This document shows positions 13,026-21,100 of a stretch of 31,248 nucleotides of DNA, one piece after another. The DNA comes from Candidatus Limnocylindria bacterium (GTDB lineage: Bacteria; Chloroflexota; Limnocylindria; QHBO01). The first letter of the stretch is position 1; each line of letters begins with the position of its first letter. The stretch lies in NCBI GenBank assembly GCA_030146365.1, contig JASLBU010000027.1:1-31248 (forward strand). The letters are read 5' to 3'. Made by a program: the position numbers and the translations under genes. A model generated the notes under the pieces. It saw only the letters and a list, made by a program, of their open reading frames with translations. It did not search any database and was not told the DNA's origin.

Positions 13026-14348
13026 TCAGGAGGCGTGGGCCGCTGGCCGGCGCACGCGACGCTCGCGCGGTCGCTGCGCCTGGTCCTCCTGGAGCAGCCG
13101 CATGAGGGCCGCAGCGAGCTTGGGTGGATCGTGCCGGTGCGCGTTGTAGGGATCGACCACGTCCTCCTCGATGATCACGACCGGCAGGTCTTCGAGGCGA
13201 CGTGCATCCACGACGACCGGGCTCGCCAGCCACCCCTCCGGGTGCCGCGCGTCGGTGCTGCGGTTGACGATCACATAGTCGAACAGGTCGTCGCCCACGT
13301 GGTCGAAGAGGGCCCGAAGATGCGCCGATGCCGGCATGTCCGGGGTTTCGCCCGGCTGTGTGGCGACGTTGCACACGTAGACCTTGATGCCGGGCGCGGC
13401 CCGGAGGGCGTCGGCGACATCGGTGATGAGAAGGTTCGGGAGGATGCTGCTGAATAGGGAGCCCGGCCCGATGACGATCATGTCGGCCTCCAGGATCCGC
13501 TCCAGCGCCTCCCCGTTGGCACGCACGTCGGCCGGCTCGATTACGACCTGGCGGATCGGCTCGCCCGCGGTGGTGATGCCGGATTGCCCGTGGATCACCC
13601 GTCCGCTCGTCAGTCGCGCCGACAGGTTCAGCGGCACGCTGGTGGCCGGCAGCACCTGGCCTCGAACGGCCAGGACTCGGTTCGACTCCCGGACGGCCTC
13701 CTCGAAATCCCCTGTGACGGCGGTCATCGCGGCGATGAACAGGTTGCCGAACGCGTGGTTGTCGAGGCCGGAGCCCGTCGGGAACCGGTACTGCATGAGC
13801 TGCGTCATCAGGGGCTCCGCATCGGCGAGCGCGGCGATGCAGTTCCGGATGTCCCCGGGCGGGATGATGCCGAGCTGTTGACGGAGCTGCCCGCTGCTGC
13901 CTCCATCGTCCGCCACGGCGACGACGGCGGTGATGTTGGCGCTATAGCCCTTGATGCCGCGGAGCAGCGTCGACAGGCCGGTCCCGCCCCCGAGCGCCAC
14001 GATCCGCGGCCCGCGCGCCAGGTAGCGCTTCGTGTAGAGCACCTCCATCACGCTGTCGCCGCGCGCGATGAATGGCGAGACGACGGAGCGCATGAGGCCC
14101 CACATCCCCAGCCCGGTGAGGAGCACGCCAGCGGTGGCAACGACGGCCGCGCGCGTCGTCGGCTCGAGCCACGCACCGGTCAGCCAGTACACGACCGCGA
14201 TCTCGTCCGCGTTCGCCGACCGGTACAGGTCCCGGATGAAGATGGCGCCTCCAAGCCCGAGGACCGCGATGCCCAGGAACAGCAGCAGGAGCCAGCGTTT
14301 CAGGTGCATCCCGGGGTACAGCCAGCGAGGCAGGTCGCGCCGCTTCAT
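13026..14348 (-). CDS. yvcK: YvcK family protein (gluconeogenesis factor) with N-terminal membrane anchor
   Basis: 440 aa from ATG 14348, which overlaps the rapZ stop by four bases. Residues 18-38 (KRWLLLLFLGIAVLGLGGAI) and 67-86 are two predicted membrane helices, then the CofD-like YvcK domain starts: IVALGGGTGLSTLLRGIKG (116-134), VAVADDGGSSGQLR, PPGDIRNCIAALAD, HAFGNLFIAAM and GPGSLFSSILPNLL. YvcK binds UDP-sugars and links carbon metabolism to envelope growth. Many YvcK proteins lack membrane segments, so this is a membrane-tethered version. Linkage to rapZ and whiA supports the call. Confidence 0.95.
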   Translation of the reverse strand: MKRRDLPRWLYPGMHLKRWLLLLFLGIAVLGLGGAIFIRDLYRSANADEIAVVYWLTGAWLEPTTRAAVVATAGVLLTGLGMWGLMRSVVSPFIARGDSVMEVLYTKRYLARGPRIVALGGGTGLSTLLRGIKGYSANITAVVAVADDGGSSGQLRQQLGIIPPGDIRNCIAALADAEPLMTQLMQYRFPTGSGLDNHAFGNLFIAAMTAVTGDFEEAVRESNRVLAVRGQVLPATSVPLNLSARLTSGRVIHGQSGITTAGEPIRQVVIEPADVRANGEALERILEADMIVIGPGSLFSSILPNLLITDVADALRAAPGIKVYVCNVATQPGETPDMPASAHLRALFDHVGDDLFDYVIVNRSTDARHPEGWLASPVVVDARRLEDLPVVIIEEDVVDPYNAHRHDPPKLAAALMRLLQEDQAQRPRERRVRRPAAHAS

Positions 14349-15262
14349 CGGCTGAGCTCCCGGTGGAAGACGCCGACGGTCACGTTCTCCCTCGACCGTA
14401 GGCGCCTCGCAAGGTCTTCCGCCAGGGCGATCGACCGGTGATAGCCGCCGGTGCACCCCAGTGCCAGGCGCAGACGCTCCTTGCCCTCAGCGCGGTAGGC
14501 CGGGACGGTCAGCTCCAGCAGCTGGACCACCAGCTCCAAGAACCGTTCGGCGGCAGGCTGCTGGAGCACGAAGTCGCGCACCGGCTCCTCTAGGCCCGAC
14601 AGGGGCTTGAGGTCCGGGTCCCAGTAGGGATTCGTGAGGAACCGGACGTCGAACACCAGGTCCGCCTCGAGCGGGAGGCCGTACTTGAATCCGAAGGTGA
14701 CGATGTCGATCCGGAGCTCGTCGCGCCCGGCGGCGCGCGGGAGCACGCCGAGCAGCCGGTCTTTCAGCTGGCCGATGGAGAGGCCGGTCGTGTCCACCAC
14801 GTGATCTGCGAGCTGCCTCGTCCGTGCGAGCAGGCGCCGCTCCTCCGCGATGCTCGACTGGATCCCGCTCCGCGCCGCCTCGAGTGGGTGGCGATGGCGG
14901 GTCTCGCTGAACCGGCTGACGAGACTGGCGTCGGTCGCCTCGAGGAAGATGAGCTCCAGCTCGCCCCCGGTGTGTTCGAGGGCGGCAGCCGCTCTCTCGA
15001 TCGCAGGGGCCGGGTCGCCCGCGCGGATGTCCAGGACGAGCGCCGCGCGGCCGTACCGGTCGCGGTCCGCCTCCCGAAGGGCGAGAAAATCGTCCAGCAG
15101 GGCAGGTGGCAGGTTGTCCACGCAGGAATAACCGAGGTCCTCGAACAGCTTGCTCGCCTGGCTCTTGCCGGCGCCGGAGAGCCCGCTGATGACGAGGAGG
15201 TGATCCGCCTCGGCGGCGACCGTCGGGTCGGTGGTGCTTGCCGTGCGCGAATTGACCCCCAC
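14345..15262 (-). CDS. rapZ: RapZ/YvcJ, RNase adapter and nucleotide-binding protein
   Basis: 305 aa from GTG 15262, chosen because AAGGAGG lies five bases upstream (15268-15274). P-loop GLSGAGKS (27-34), Walker-B-like region, DNLPPALLDDF, LEATDASLVSRFSETRHRHP, and the C-terminal block FGFKYGLPLEADLVFDVRFL with NPYWDPDLKPLSG, then GCTGGYHRSIALAEDLA. RapZ is a nucleotide-binding regulator; in enteric bacteria it guides RNase E processing of a small RNA, in Gram-positive bacteria (YvcJ) the role is less clear. It begins a likely operon rapZ-yvcK-whiA-tpiA-gpmI-secG. Confidence 0.96.
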   Translation of the reverse strand: MGVNSRTASTTDPTVAAEADHLLVISGLSGAGKSQASKLFEDLGYSCVDNLPPALLDDFLALREADRDRYGRAALVLDIRAGDPAPAIERAAAALEHTGGELELIFLEATDASLVSRFSETRHRHPLEAARSGIQSSIAEERRLLARTRQLADHVVDTTGLSIGQLKDRLLGVLPRAAGRDELRIDIVTFGFKYGLPLEADLVFDVRFLTNPYWDPDLKPLSGLEEPVRDFVLQQPAAERFLELVVQLLELTVPAYRAEGKERLRLALGCTGGYHRSIALAEDLARRLRSRENVTVGVFHRELSR

Positions 15263-15283
15263 GGCATCCTCCTTCAGCGATCC

Positions 15284-15309
15284 GGCTGGGAGTATACCGG
15301 GGCCCAGCC
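15284..15309. promoter_or_regulatory. Inverted repeat enclosing the rapZ -10 element
   Basis: GGCTGGG (15284-15290) and CCCAGCC (15303-15309) are perfect complements that flank AGTATACC..., which on the minus strand is the -10 TATACT (15291-15296, preceded by CCGG). It could be an operator for the rapZ operon or the terminator hairpin of the upstream histone-deacetylase-like gene, whose stop is 5 bases away. Confidence 0.45.
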
Positions 15310-15314
15310 GAGCC

Positions 15315-16262
15315 TCACTCCGAGCGCCGACCTGCTCGAATGCCCGCGATGCTCGCCGACGTCGAGGCGCGCAGCGCATCCGTGTCGTACCCGCCTTCGA
15401 GCGTCAGGGCGACCCCCGCGAGTCCCAACCGCCTGGTCACCGCTCCGAGAGCGACTCCCACGGCTCCGTAGCCTGCCTCGGTCACCTCCAAGAGGGCCAG
15501 CGGGTCGGCGCGGTGAGCGTCGAAGCCGGCAGAGACGAGGATGGCGTCCGGCCGGAACGCCTCCACGGCGGGGAGCAGGTCATCCACCCACGCCGCCACG
15601 AACTCCGGATCGCCCGCGCCCGCTGCCAGCGGGCGGTTGTGCTTGGTCCCGGCGGCCCGCCCAAGCCCCCGATCGGCAGCGGCACCCGTACCGGGATAGA
15701 ACGGCGCCTGGTGCGTCGATGCATAGCAGAGGTCCGGATCGGCGTCGAAGATCGCCTGCGTGCCGTCGCCATGGTGGACGTCCCAGTCCACGATCGCGAT
15801 TCGGTCGGCGAGCCCGGCCGTCCGGAGGGCCGCGGCGGAGATCGCCACGTTGTTCAGAAGGCAGAAGCCACTCCCACGCGCCGCGGCGGCATGGTGGCCC
15901 GGCGGGCGCACGACCGCGAACGCGATCTCTGCCTGGCCCTCCGCTACGGCGAATGCGGCTTGGCGCGTTGCGCCCGCGGCGAGGAGCGCCGAGTCGAGCG
16001 AGCCCGGCACGACGTAGGTGTCCGGGTCGAGCCAGCCGCCCGGGCGCCCGATCGCGTGGAGCCGGTCCAGGTAGCCCGGGTCGTGGATGGCGATCACGTC
16101 TTCCTCGTGCGCCGGCTCGCATCGCACCTCGACAAGATCCTCGCCGGCCGCGTCGCGAACGCCGTCGGCAACCGCCTCGCGGCGCTCGGGACGCTCGGGG
16201 TGACCCTGGCTGCGATGCGCGTCCATCGACGCGTCGGTGAGCAGCCAGACCGACGCCGCCAT
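15315..16262 (-). CDS. Histone deacetylase superfamily (class II/AcuC-type) hydrolase
   Basis: 315 aa from ATG 16262, overlapping the tatC stop by one base (TGATG). Zinc-dependent deacetylase fold with all core residues: HPERPERR near the start, catalytic His123-His124 in RPPGHHAA, GFCLLNNVAI, zinc ligands Asp161 and His163 in DWDVHHGDGT, STHQAPFYPGTG, third zinc ligand Asp248 in SAGFDAH, and the catalytic Tyr292 in LEGGYD. Substrates of bacterial members include acetylated lysines, polyamines or acetoin-linked compounds; the target cannot be told here. The catalytic set looks active. Confidence 0.93.
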   Translation of the reverse strand: MAASVWLLTDASMDAHRSQGHPERPERREAVADGVRDAAGEDLVEVRCEPAHEEDVIAIHDPGYLDRLHAIGRPGGWLDPDTYVVPGSLDSALLAAGATRQAAFAVAEGQAEIAFAVVRPPGHHAAAARGSGFCLLNNVAISAAALRTAGLADRIAIVDWDVHHGDGTQAIFDADPDLCYASTHQAPFYPGTGAAADRGLGRAAGTKHNRPLAAGAGDPEFVAAWVDDLLPAVEAFRPDAILVSAGFDAHRADPLALLEVTEAGYGAVGVALGAVTRRLGLAGVALTLEGGYDTDALRASTSASIAGIRAGRRSE

Positions 16263-17005
16263 CAGCGACCCGTGACCCTGATGAGCTGGAGCGTCGCCTC
16301 GAAGAGGCCGTACATCACGATCGCCAGGGACGCCGACCCGATCAGGATGTCGCCCGGCGTGATGACGATGGCGAAGACCAGGATGAAGAGGGCGACGAAA
16401 CGGCGGCGGCGTGACAGGAACGCGTAGGACAGGATCCCGAGCCGCGCGAGCAGGTAGAGGACCACCGGGAACTCGAGCGCCAGGCCGAAGGCGAGCAGCA
16501 TGGTCGTCACGAATCCGACGTACTCGGAGAGCCCCAGCAGCTGCGGCACGCCCTCCAGCGAGAAGTCGAGGAGGAAGTTGATGGCGACCGGAATGAGGAC
16601 GTAGCCCAGGGCCAGCCCCGCCGCGAAGAGCAGGATCGCGGCACCCAGGAGCGGCCACACCAGCCGTCGCTCCGAGCGCGTCAGCCCCGGGGTCACGAAC
16701 GCCCAAACCTCGTAGAGGATCACCGGCATGGCGATCGCCAGGCCGGTCATCAGCGCGAGCTGCACGCGGACGCCGAAGCCCTCCCCGACCGTCGTCTGGA
16801 TGAGCTGCGCCCCGTCGTCCGGGAGCGGGCGCCGAAGGAGCTCGATGATCGGATCGGCGATGAAGAACCCGGCGATGCCCGCGACGGTGACCGCGATAGC
16901 GACGACGATGACCCGGTTCCGGAGCTCTTCGAGATGCTCCACCAGGCTCATCGTGACCTCGTCGTCCCCCGAGGTCCGCCGTTGGGCCGGCAATGTGGAG
17001 GTCAC
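16262..17005 (-). CDS. tatC: TatC, twin-arginine translocase subunit
   Basis: 247 aa from GTG 17005; ATG 16951 (MSLVEHLEELRNR) has a GAGG seven bases upstream and is an equally good start. TatC recognises twin-arginine signal peptides. Seen: LVEHLEELRNR, the conserved MTGLAIAMPVILYEVWAFV, TPGLTRSERR, and about six hydrophobic segments, the last two with FPVVLYLLARLGILS and ITPGDILIGSASLAI. It follows tatA by 51 bases and precedes the deacetylase-like gene. Confidence 0.95.
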   Translation of the reverse strand: MTSTLPAQRRTSGDDEVTMSLVEHLEELRNRVIVVAIAVTVAGIAGFFIADPIIELLRRPLPDDGAQLIQTTVGEGFGVRVQLALMTGLAIAMPVILYEVWAFVTPGLTRSERRLVWPLLGAAILLFAAGLALGYVLIPVAINFLLDFSLEGVPQLLGLSEYVGFVTTMLLAFGLALEFPVVLYLLARLGILSYAFLSRRRRFVALFILVFAIVITPGDILIGSASLAIVMYGLFEATLQLIRVTGR

Positions 17006-17056
17006 GTCAGTGCATGTCGGGCACGGCCGACAGCAGGCGCGGGCCTCTCCCCAGCG

Positions 17057-17269
17057 CTATCGGTCCGTCGACTCGCCGGCGGGACGCTCGTCCTTGGCGG
17101 GACGCTTGGAATCGCCGCGAACGGAGTCCTCGAGGTCGCTCGAGGCCTTGCGGAATTCGCGGATCCCCTTGCCCACGGCGTTGCCGATGTCGGGCAGCTT
17201 GCCGGGCCCGAAGATGATCAGGACGAGCACGAGGAGCAGGATCAGCTCGCCCGGTCCGGGAAGCGGCAT
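17057..17269 (-). CDS. tatA: TatA/TatE family translocase subunit
   Basis: 70 aa from ATG 17269 with GGAGG nine bases upstream. One membrane helix (about 5-21, GPGELILLLVLVLIIFGPG), the hinge FGPGKLPDIGNAVGKGI and an amphipathic helix IREFRKASSDLEDSV, then a charged tail. It forms the Tat pore with TatC downstream. One base separates it from the pyrF stop codon. Confidence 0.96.
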   Translation of the reverse strand: MPLPGPGELILLLVLVLIIFGPGKLPDIGNAVGKGIREFRKASSDLEDSVRGDSKRPAKDERPAGESTDR

Positions 17270-17270
17270 A

Positions 17271-18125
17271 TCACGAACCTCCAGGAGGTGCCGCATGAGC
17301 GGCATTGGAGGTCGAGTGTAGCACCGCCTCCCGCAACCGGCCGCCGAGCCCCCGGGCCGCCTCGGCCGCCGCCTGGCGCCAGTCGGGGCCGGCCGACGCC
17401 TCCGCGATGGCGCGCGACACGGAGACAAGACCCGGCGCCCATTCGCCGGCGCAGAGCCGGCCCGAGGTCATCAGATCCCCGCCCTGGGCTCCCACGCCCG
17501 GGACCAGGAAGGCAGGCCCAGGAACCGCATGCCGCAGGCGCTCGAGCTCATCGGGTGCCGTGGCGCCGACGACGAGGCCGACCCGGCCATCGGTCCAGCG
17601 GCCGGCCACCCACCGGGCGACGGCCTCATGCACCGGGCGGCCATCCGCGACGAGCTCCTGCACGCGGGCGGCCGACGGGTTGCTGGTCCGAGCGAGGACG
17701 AACACCAGGCGATCGGGATACTCGAGGAACGGCTCGATCGCGTCTTCGCCGAGGTACGGCGAGAGCGTCACGGCGTCTGCGCCAAGGTGGTCGAACAGAC
17801 CGGTCGCATAGCGCTCCGCCGTCGAGCCGATGTCGCCGCGCTTCGCGTCGAGGATGCAGACGAGCTCCGGCGGCACGTCCCGCCGAACACGCTCCAGCGC
17901 AGCCCATCCGGCGGACCCGAACGCCTCGAAGAACGCGACGTTGATCTTCACTGCCGCCGCGGACTCGACGGCTGCCTCGAGGACTCCGCGGGCCAGCATC
18001 TCGACACCTGGGAGCCCGGCCGGCACCCCGGTCGGCAACCGACTTGGATGCGGATCGAGGCCGATGCACAGCGACGCACCGAGCGCCTCGACCCGGGTGC
18101 GCAGCCGCTCGAGCGGCGTGCTCAT
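17271..18125 (-). CDS. pyrF: Orotidine 5'-phosphate decarboxylase (type 2)
   Basis: 284 aa from ATG 18125, overlapping the recJ stop by four bases. Converts OMP to UMP in pyrimidine synthesis. Seen: substrate Asp24 in CIGLDPHPSRL, Lys60 in VKINVAFFEAFG, the catalytic Asp93-Lys95-Asp98 set in ILDAKRGDIGSTAERY, VGATAPDEL and the phosphate-binding FLVPGVGAQGGD. Length and motif spelling fit the longer type found in mycobacteria, Deinococcus and similar groups. Confidence 0.97.
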   Translation of the reverse strand: MSTPLERLRTRVEALGASLCIGLDPHPSRLPTGVPAGLPGVEMLARGVLEAAVESAAAVKINVAFFEAFGSAGWAALERVRRDVPPELVCILDAKRGDIGSTAERYATGLFDHLGADAVTLSPYLGEDAIEPFLEYPDRLVFVLARTSNPSAARVQELVADGRPVHEAVARWVAGRWTDGRVGLVVGATAPDELERLRHAVPGPAFLVPGVGAQGGDLMTSGRLCAGEWAPGLVSVSRAIAEASAGPDWRQAAAEAARGLGGRLREAVLHSTSNAAHAAPPGGS

Positions 18126-19879
18126 CCCGCGGCGGCCGCGCTCGGAGTCGGCAGCCGTCGGGCGAGGAGCGGGCTCGCCGACGAGTGCGCAAAGTCGAGC
18201 ACGCGGAGCCGGAGCCGAGGCATGCCGCCGAAGACGTCGCGCTCCAGCGTCCCGACGATGTCGACCTCGGCACCCTCCTCGGGGAGCTCCCGGGCGGCGT
18301 CGAGCCCGAAGGAGATGGCGTCGAACGTCTCCAGGCCGCGGCGCAGGCGAAACGCAACATGTGCCTCCTTCGCACCGACCCGCCGCACGTCGCGCACCAC
18401 CATGCCGGTCACCGCGATGACCGGCTCCACGTGGCCGGGGCCGTACGGTGCCAGGCGATCCAGCTGATTTGCGAGGTCCCAGTCGAGATAGCGCGACGGC
18501 AGCACGAGGTCGACGACCTGTCGCCCCGGCCGCTGCGCCTCCGTGACCCCGCCCCCGGGGAAGGGTCGAGACAGCGCGCCGAACGCGGAGGCGAACGCGT
18601 CCCATGCCTCCGGCAGCAGGCTGAAGCCACCCGCCGCGGCGTGGCCGCCGCGCTTGGTGAGATGGATGCGGCACGCCTCCAGTGCCGACGCCACGTGGAA
18701 GTCGGCAGGCGCTCGAACGGAGCCGCGCACCTCCTCCCCGACGAGTGTCGCGGCGGCGACCGGCCGGGCGAGCGCATCGGACAGGCGTCCCGCCACCAGC
18801 CCGACCAGCCCAGGGACCCAGGCGTCATCCCGCACGAGCAGCGGTGACGACCCCGGCGAAGCATCGGCAAGCAGCCGGGCGGCGTCGACCGCCTCCGTCG
18901 TCATCGTGCGGCGTTGCTCGTGCACGAGCTCGAGCTCGTCGGCGAGAGCCTCGGCCTGCATCGGATCCTCCTCGAGCAGCAGCCGCAGCGCCAGCTCGGC
19001 GTCGGCGATCCGACCCGCGGCGTTGATGCGCGGGACGACCCCGAATCCCAGGTCCCGTGCCGTCGGCTGGCCCGGCCGCTCGCTGGACCGGCGGAGCAGC
19101 GCCCGCAGACCGCCGTGCGACGTTCGCGCGAGCTCGTCGAGCCCGAGGCGAACGATCGCCCGGCTCTCCCCGGTCATCGGCGCAAGGTCGGCGATCGTGC
19201 CGATGGCGGCGATCGCGGCAAGGCCCTCGTCCGACCGGCCATGACGCGCGAGGAGCGCGGCGGCCAGCTTGTATGACAGCCCGGCCCCGGTGAGATCGGG
19301 ATCCGGGTAGCCGCAATCGGCCCGGTGCGGATCGACGACGGCCACGGCATCCGGCAGCACGTCCGGCGGGAGGTGGTGGTCCGTGACGATGACGTCGAGG
19401 TCCAGCGTCGAGGCGAACGCGACCTCCGCCGCATTGCTCACGCCACAGTCGCAGGTGATGACCAGGCCGACGCCTTCTGCGGCGAGGCGACGGAGCCCGG
19501 ACTCGGACAGCCCGTAGCCCTCGGCCATGCGGGACGGGACATAGCGCACCGGATCCAATCCGAGCCGCCGCAGCGCGGTGACCCAGACCACGATGGCGGT
19601 CATCCCGTCCGCGTCATAGTCGCCCCAGATCGCGACCCTCTCGCCGTCCGCGATGGCCACGTCGATGCGGTCGAGCGCGCGCTCCGCATCGGCCATGCGC
19701 GACAGGTCGTGCAGCGCCCCGGCGCCCGCCTGGAGGAAGCGCTGCAGCTGGTCGTCGTCCCGGAATCCGCGGCGCGCCAGCAGCGTGGCGACCGGACGCC
19801 CGAAGCCGTTGAATGCCGGCGGGTCGGCCACCGGCTCCGGCAGCAGCCACTCGAGGCTCGGGACGATCACGGCCACCAT
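18122..19879 (-). CDS. recJ: Single-stranded-DNA-specific exonuclease RecJ
   Basis: 585 aa, usual for RecJ. 5'-3' exonuclease for recombination and repair. DHH-family motifs: DYDADGMTA (87-95), TCDCGVSN, TDHHLPP with Asp-His-His at 167-169 and VDPH (182-185); the DHHA1 domain has KRGGHAAAGGFSL; an OB-fold-like C-terminal part includes APYGPGHVEPVIAV. ATG 19879 lies inside a TACCAT -10-like hexamer (19878-19883), so a leaderless message starting at GTG 19870 (three codons later) is possible. It is 45 bases after secF and is coupled to pyrF. Confidence 0.95.
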   Translation of the reverse strand: MVAVIVPSLEWLLPEPVADPPAFNGFGRPVATLLARRGFRDDDQLQRFLQAGAGALHDLSRMADAERALDRIDVAIADGERVAIWGDYDADGMTAIVVWVTALRRLGLDPVRYVPSRMAEGYGLSESGLRRLAAEGVGLVITCDCGVSNAAEVAFASTLDLDVIVTDHHLPPDVLPDAVAVVDPHRADCGYPDPDLTGAGLSYKLAAALLARHGRSDEGLAAIAAIGTIADLAPMTGESRAIVRLGLDELARTSHGGLRALLRRSSERPGQPTARDLGFGVVPRINAAGRIADAELALRLLLEEDPMQAEALADELELVHEQRRTMTTEAVDAARLLADASPGSSPLLVRDDAWVPGLVGLVAGRLSDALARPVAAATLVGEEVRGSVRAPADFHVASALEACRIHLTKRGGHAAAGGFSLLPEAWDAFASAFGALSRPFPGGGVTEAQRPGRQVVDLVLPSRYLDWDLANQLDRLAPYGPGHVEPVIAVTGMVVRDVRRVGAKEAHVAFRLRRGLETFDAISFGLDAARELPEEGAEVDIVGTLERDVFGGMPRLRLRVLDFAHSSASPLLARRLPTPSAAAAG

Positions 19880-19883
19880 GGTA
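19878..19883 (-). promoter_or_regulatory. -10-like element overlapping the recJ start
   Basis: TACCAT preceded by CGGC on the minus strand. A transcript would begin near 19871, at the in-frame GTG 19870. Confidence 0.35.
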
Positions 19884-19924
19884 GCCGTCGCGGGAGAGCC
19901 GCCGCTTACCGTTCCGTTATCGGG

Positions 19925-21097
19925 TCAGGCGCGCGCGGGAGCCCGGTCGCGGGCCTTGCGCTTCGCGTCCCACTCGTTCCACGCGACCAGGATCTGGGCG
20001 GCATTGAAGATCGACGAGTAGGTACCGCTCACGATGCCGAGCAGCAGGGCGAGCGTGAAGGTGCGGATGGTCGGCGGGCCAAGGAGCAGGAGCGCCCCGA
20101 GCGTCACCACCACCGTCAGCGACGTGATGATCGAGCGGCCGGCGGTCTGCAGGATCGAGTGGTTGACGATCGCGCCGAAGCCCTCCCCGACGTGGCGCAC
20201 GCGGTTCTCGCGAATGCGGTCGAACACCACGATCGTGTCGTGGACGCTGAAGCCGATGATCGTGAGAAGGGCGGTCACGAACAGCGCGTCGAACTCGACG
20301 TTGAAGAAGTAGCCGAGGATCGCGAACGTCCCGACGACGAGGATGATGTCGTGGAGCAGCGCGATGATGGCCGCCGTCCCGAACCGGAAGCCGAACCGCA
20401 TCCACAGGTAGGCGAGGATGAACAGCTCGCCGATGCCGATCAGGATCGCGGACGTCCGGATCAGCTCGCCGCCGATGAGCGGCCCGACCGTGCGGACGCT
20501 CCGCGGCTCGCCCGCCCCGAACTCGGTCTCCAGCTGATCCTGGAGCTCGGCGAACTCGGTGCCCTCGGCGACCGGCGCGGGCGTCGGCTCGGCCGACTCG
20601 CTGGCGGACGGATCGGCACCGGCCGACGCATCGGCGCTTGCCGACGCAGATGGCTCCGCGCTGGCCGATGGCTCAGGGCTCCCGCTCGGATCCGCGCTCG
20701 CGGAGGCATCGGCGGACGGATTGGCGCTCGCGGATGCATCGGCGGAGTCGTCGGCGCTCGCCGAGGGACCGGGGCTCGCGGAGGCATCGGCGGATGCGCC
20801 GGCGCTCTGCGATGGCGCGGCTGCATCGGGCGGAATGAGGTCGATCGGCTCGGTGCGGATGCGCAGGAACCCGTCGTTGAGGGGCGTGATCGTCGCGTCC
20901 TCGTAGCCCGCCTGCGCCAGGAACGCCTGGAGCTCCGCGGCGGCGGGCTCCTCCGCGTAGCGCACCTCCCACTCGGTGCCGCCGGTGAAGTCGATCGATG
21001 GGCGCAGCCCGCCGAGGAAGATGAAGATGAGGCCGGGGATCGTGAGCACGGCGCTGATCGCGAACCACAGGTTTCGCTTGCCGACGAGGTCGTACAT
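19925..21097 (-). CDS. secF: SecF, protein translocase subunit with low-complexity insert
   Basis: 390 aa. Works with SecD and SecYEG to complete export using the proton gradient. First membrane helix about 11-30 (WFAISAVLTIPGLIFIFLGG), then the P1 domain with IDFTGGTEWEVRY. Residues 91-178 are an Ala/Ser/Asp/Pro/Glu low-complexity insert. After EFAELQDQLETEFG comes the membrane part: IIALLHDIILVVGTFAILGY, FSVHDTIVVFDRIRENR and ITSLTVVVTLGALLLLGP. Three bases separate it from the secD stop. The core motifs are intact. Confidence 0.95.
   Translation of the reverse strand: MYDLVGKRNLWFAISAVLTIPGLIFIFLGGLRPSIDFTGGTEWEVRYAEEPAAAELQAFLAQAGYEDATITPLNDGFLRIRTEPIDLIPPDAAAPSQSAGASADASASPGPSASADDSADASASANPSADASASADPSGSPEPSASAEPSASASADASAGADPSASESAEPTPAPVAEGTEFAELQDQLETEFGAGEPRSVRTVGPLIGGELIRTSAILIGIGELFILAYLWMRFGFRFGTAAIIALLHDIILVVGTFAILGYFFNVEFDALFVTALLTIIGFSVHDTIVVFDRIRENRVRHVGEGFGAIVNHSILQTAGRSIITSLTVVVTLGALLLLGPPTIRTFTLALLLGIVSGTYSSIFNAAQILVAWNEWDAKRKARDRAPARA
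20564..20827. repeat. Low-complexity coding insert in secF
   Basis: About 264 bases encoding roughly 88 residues almost only of Ala, Ser, Asp, Pro, Glu and Gly (SADASAS, SANPSADASAS, SPEPSASAEPSAS and variants). It lies in the extracytoplasmic P1 domain between two conserved strands. Confidence 0.85.
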
Positions 21098-21100
21098 CGG

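Noticed and set aside
18122..18674. Extended upstream starts for pyrF, tatA, secD, yvcK, rapZ and uvrA
   Set aside because: The longer open frames run into upstream genes or promoter DNA. Starts were set at family N-termini, stop-start overlaps or ribosome binding sites instead.
20564..20827. Repeat-rich block as a minisatellite or assembly artefact
   Set aside because: It stays in frame within secF, units are irregular, and the codons encode a consistent disordered composition, so a coding insert is the simpler reading.
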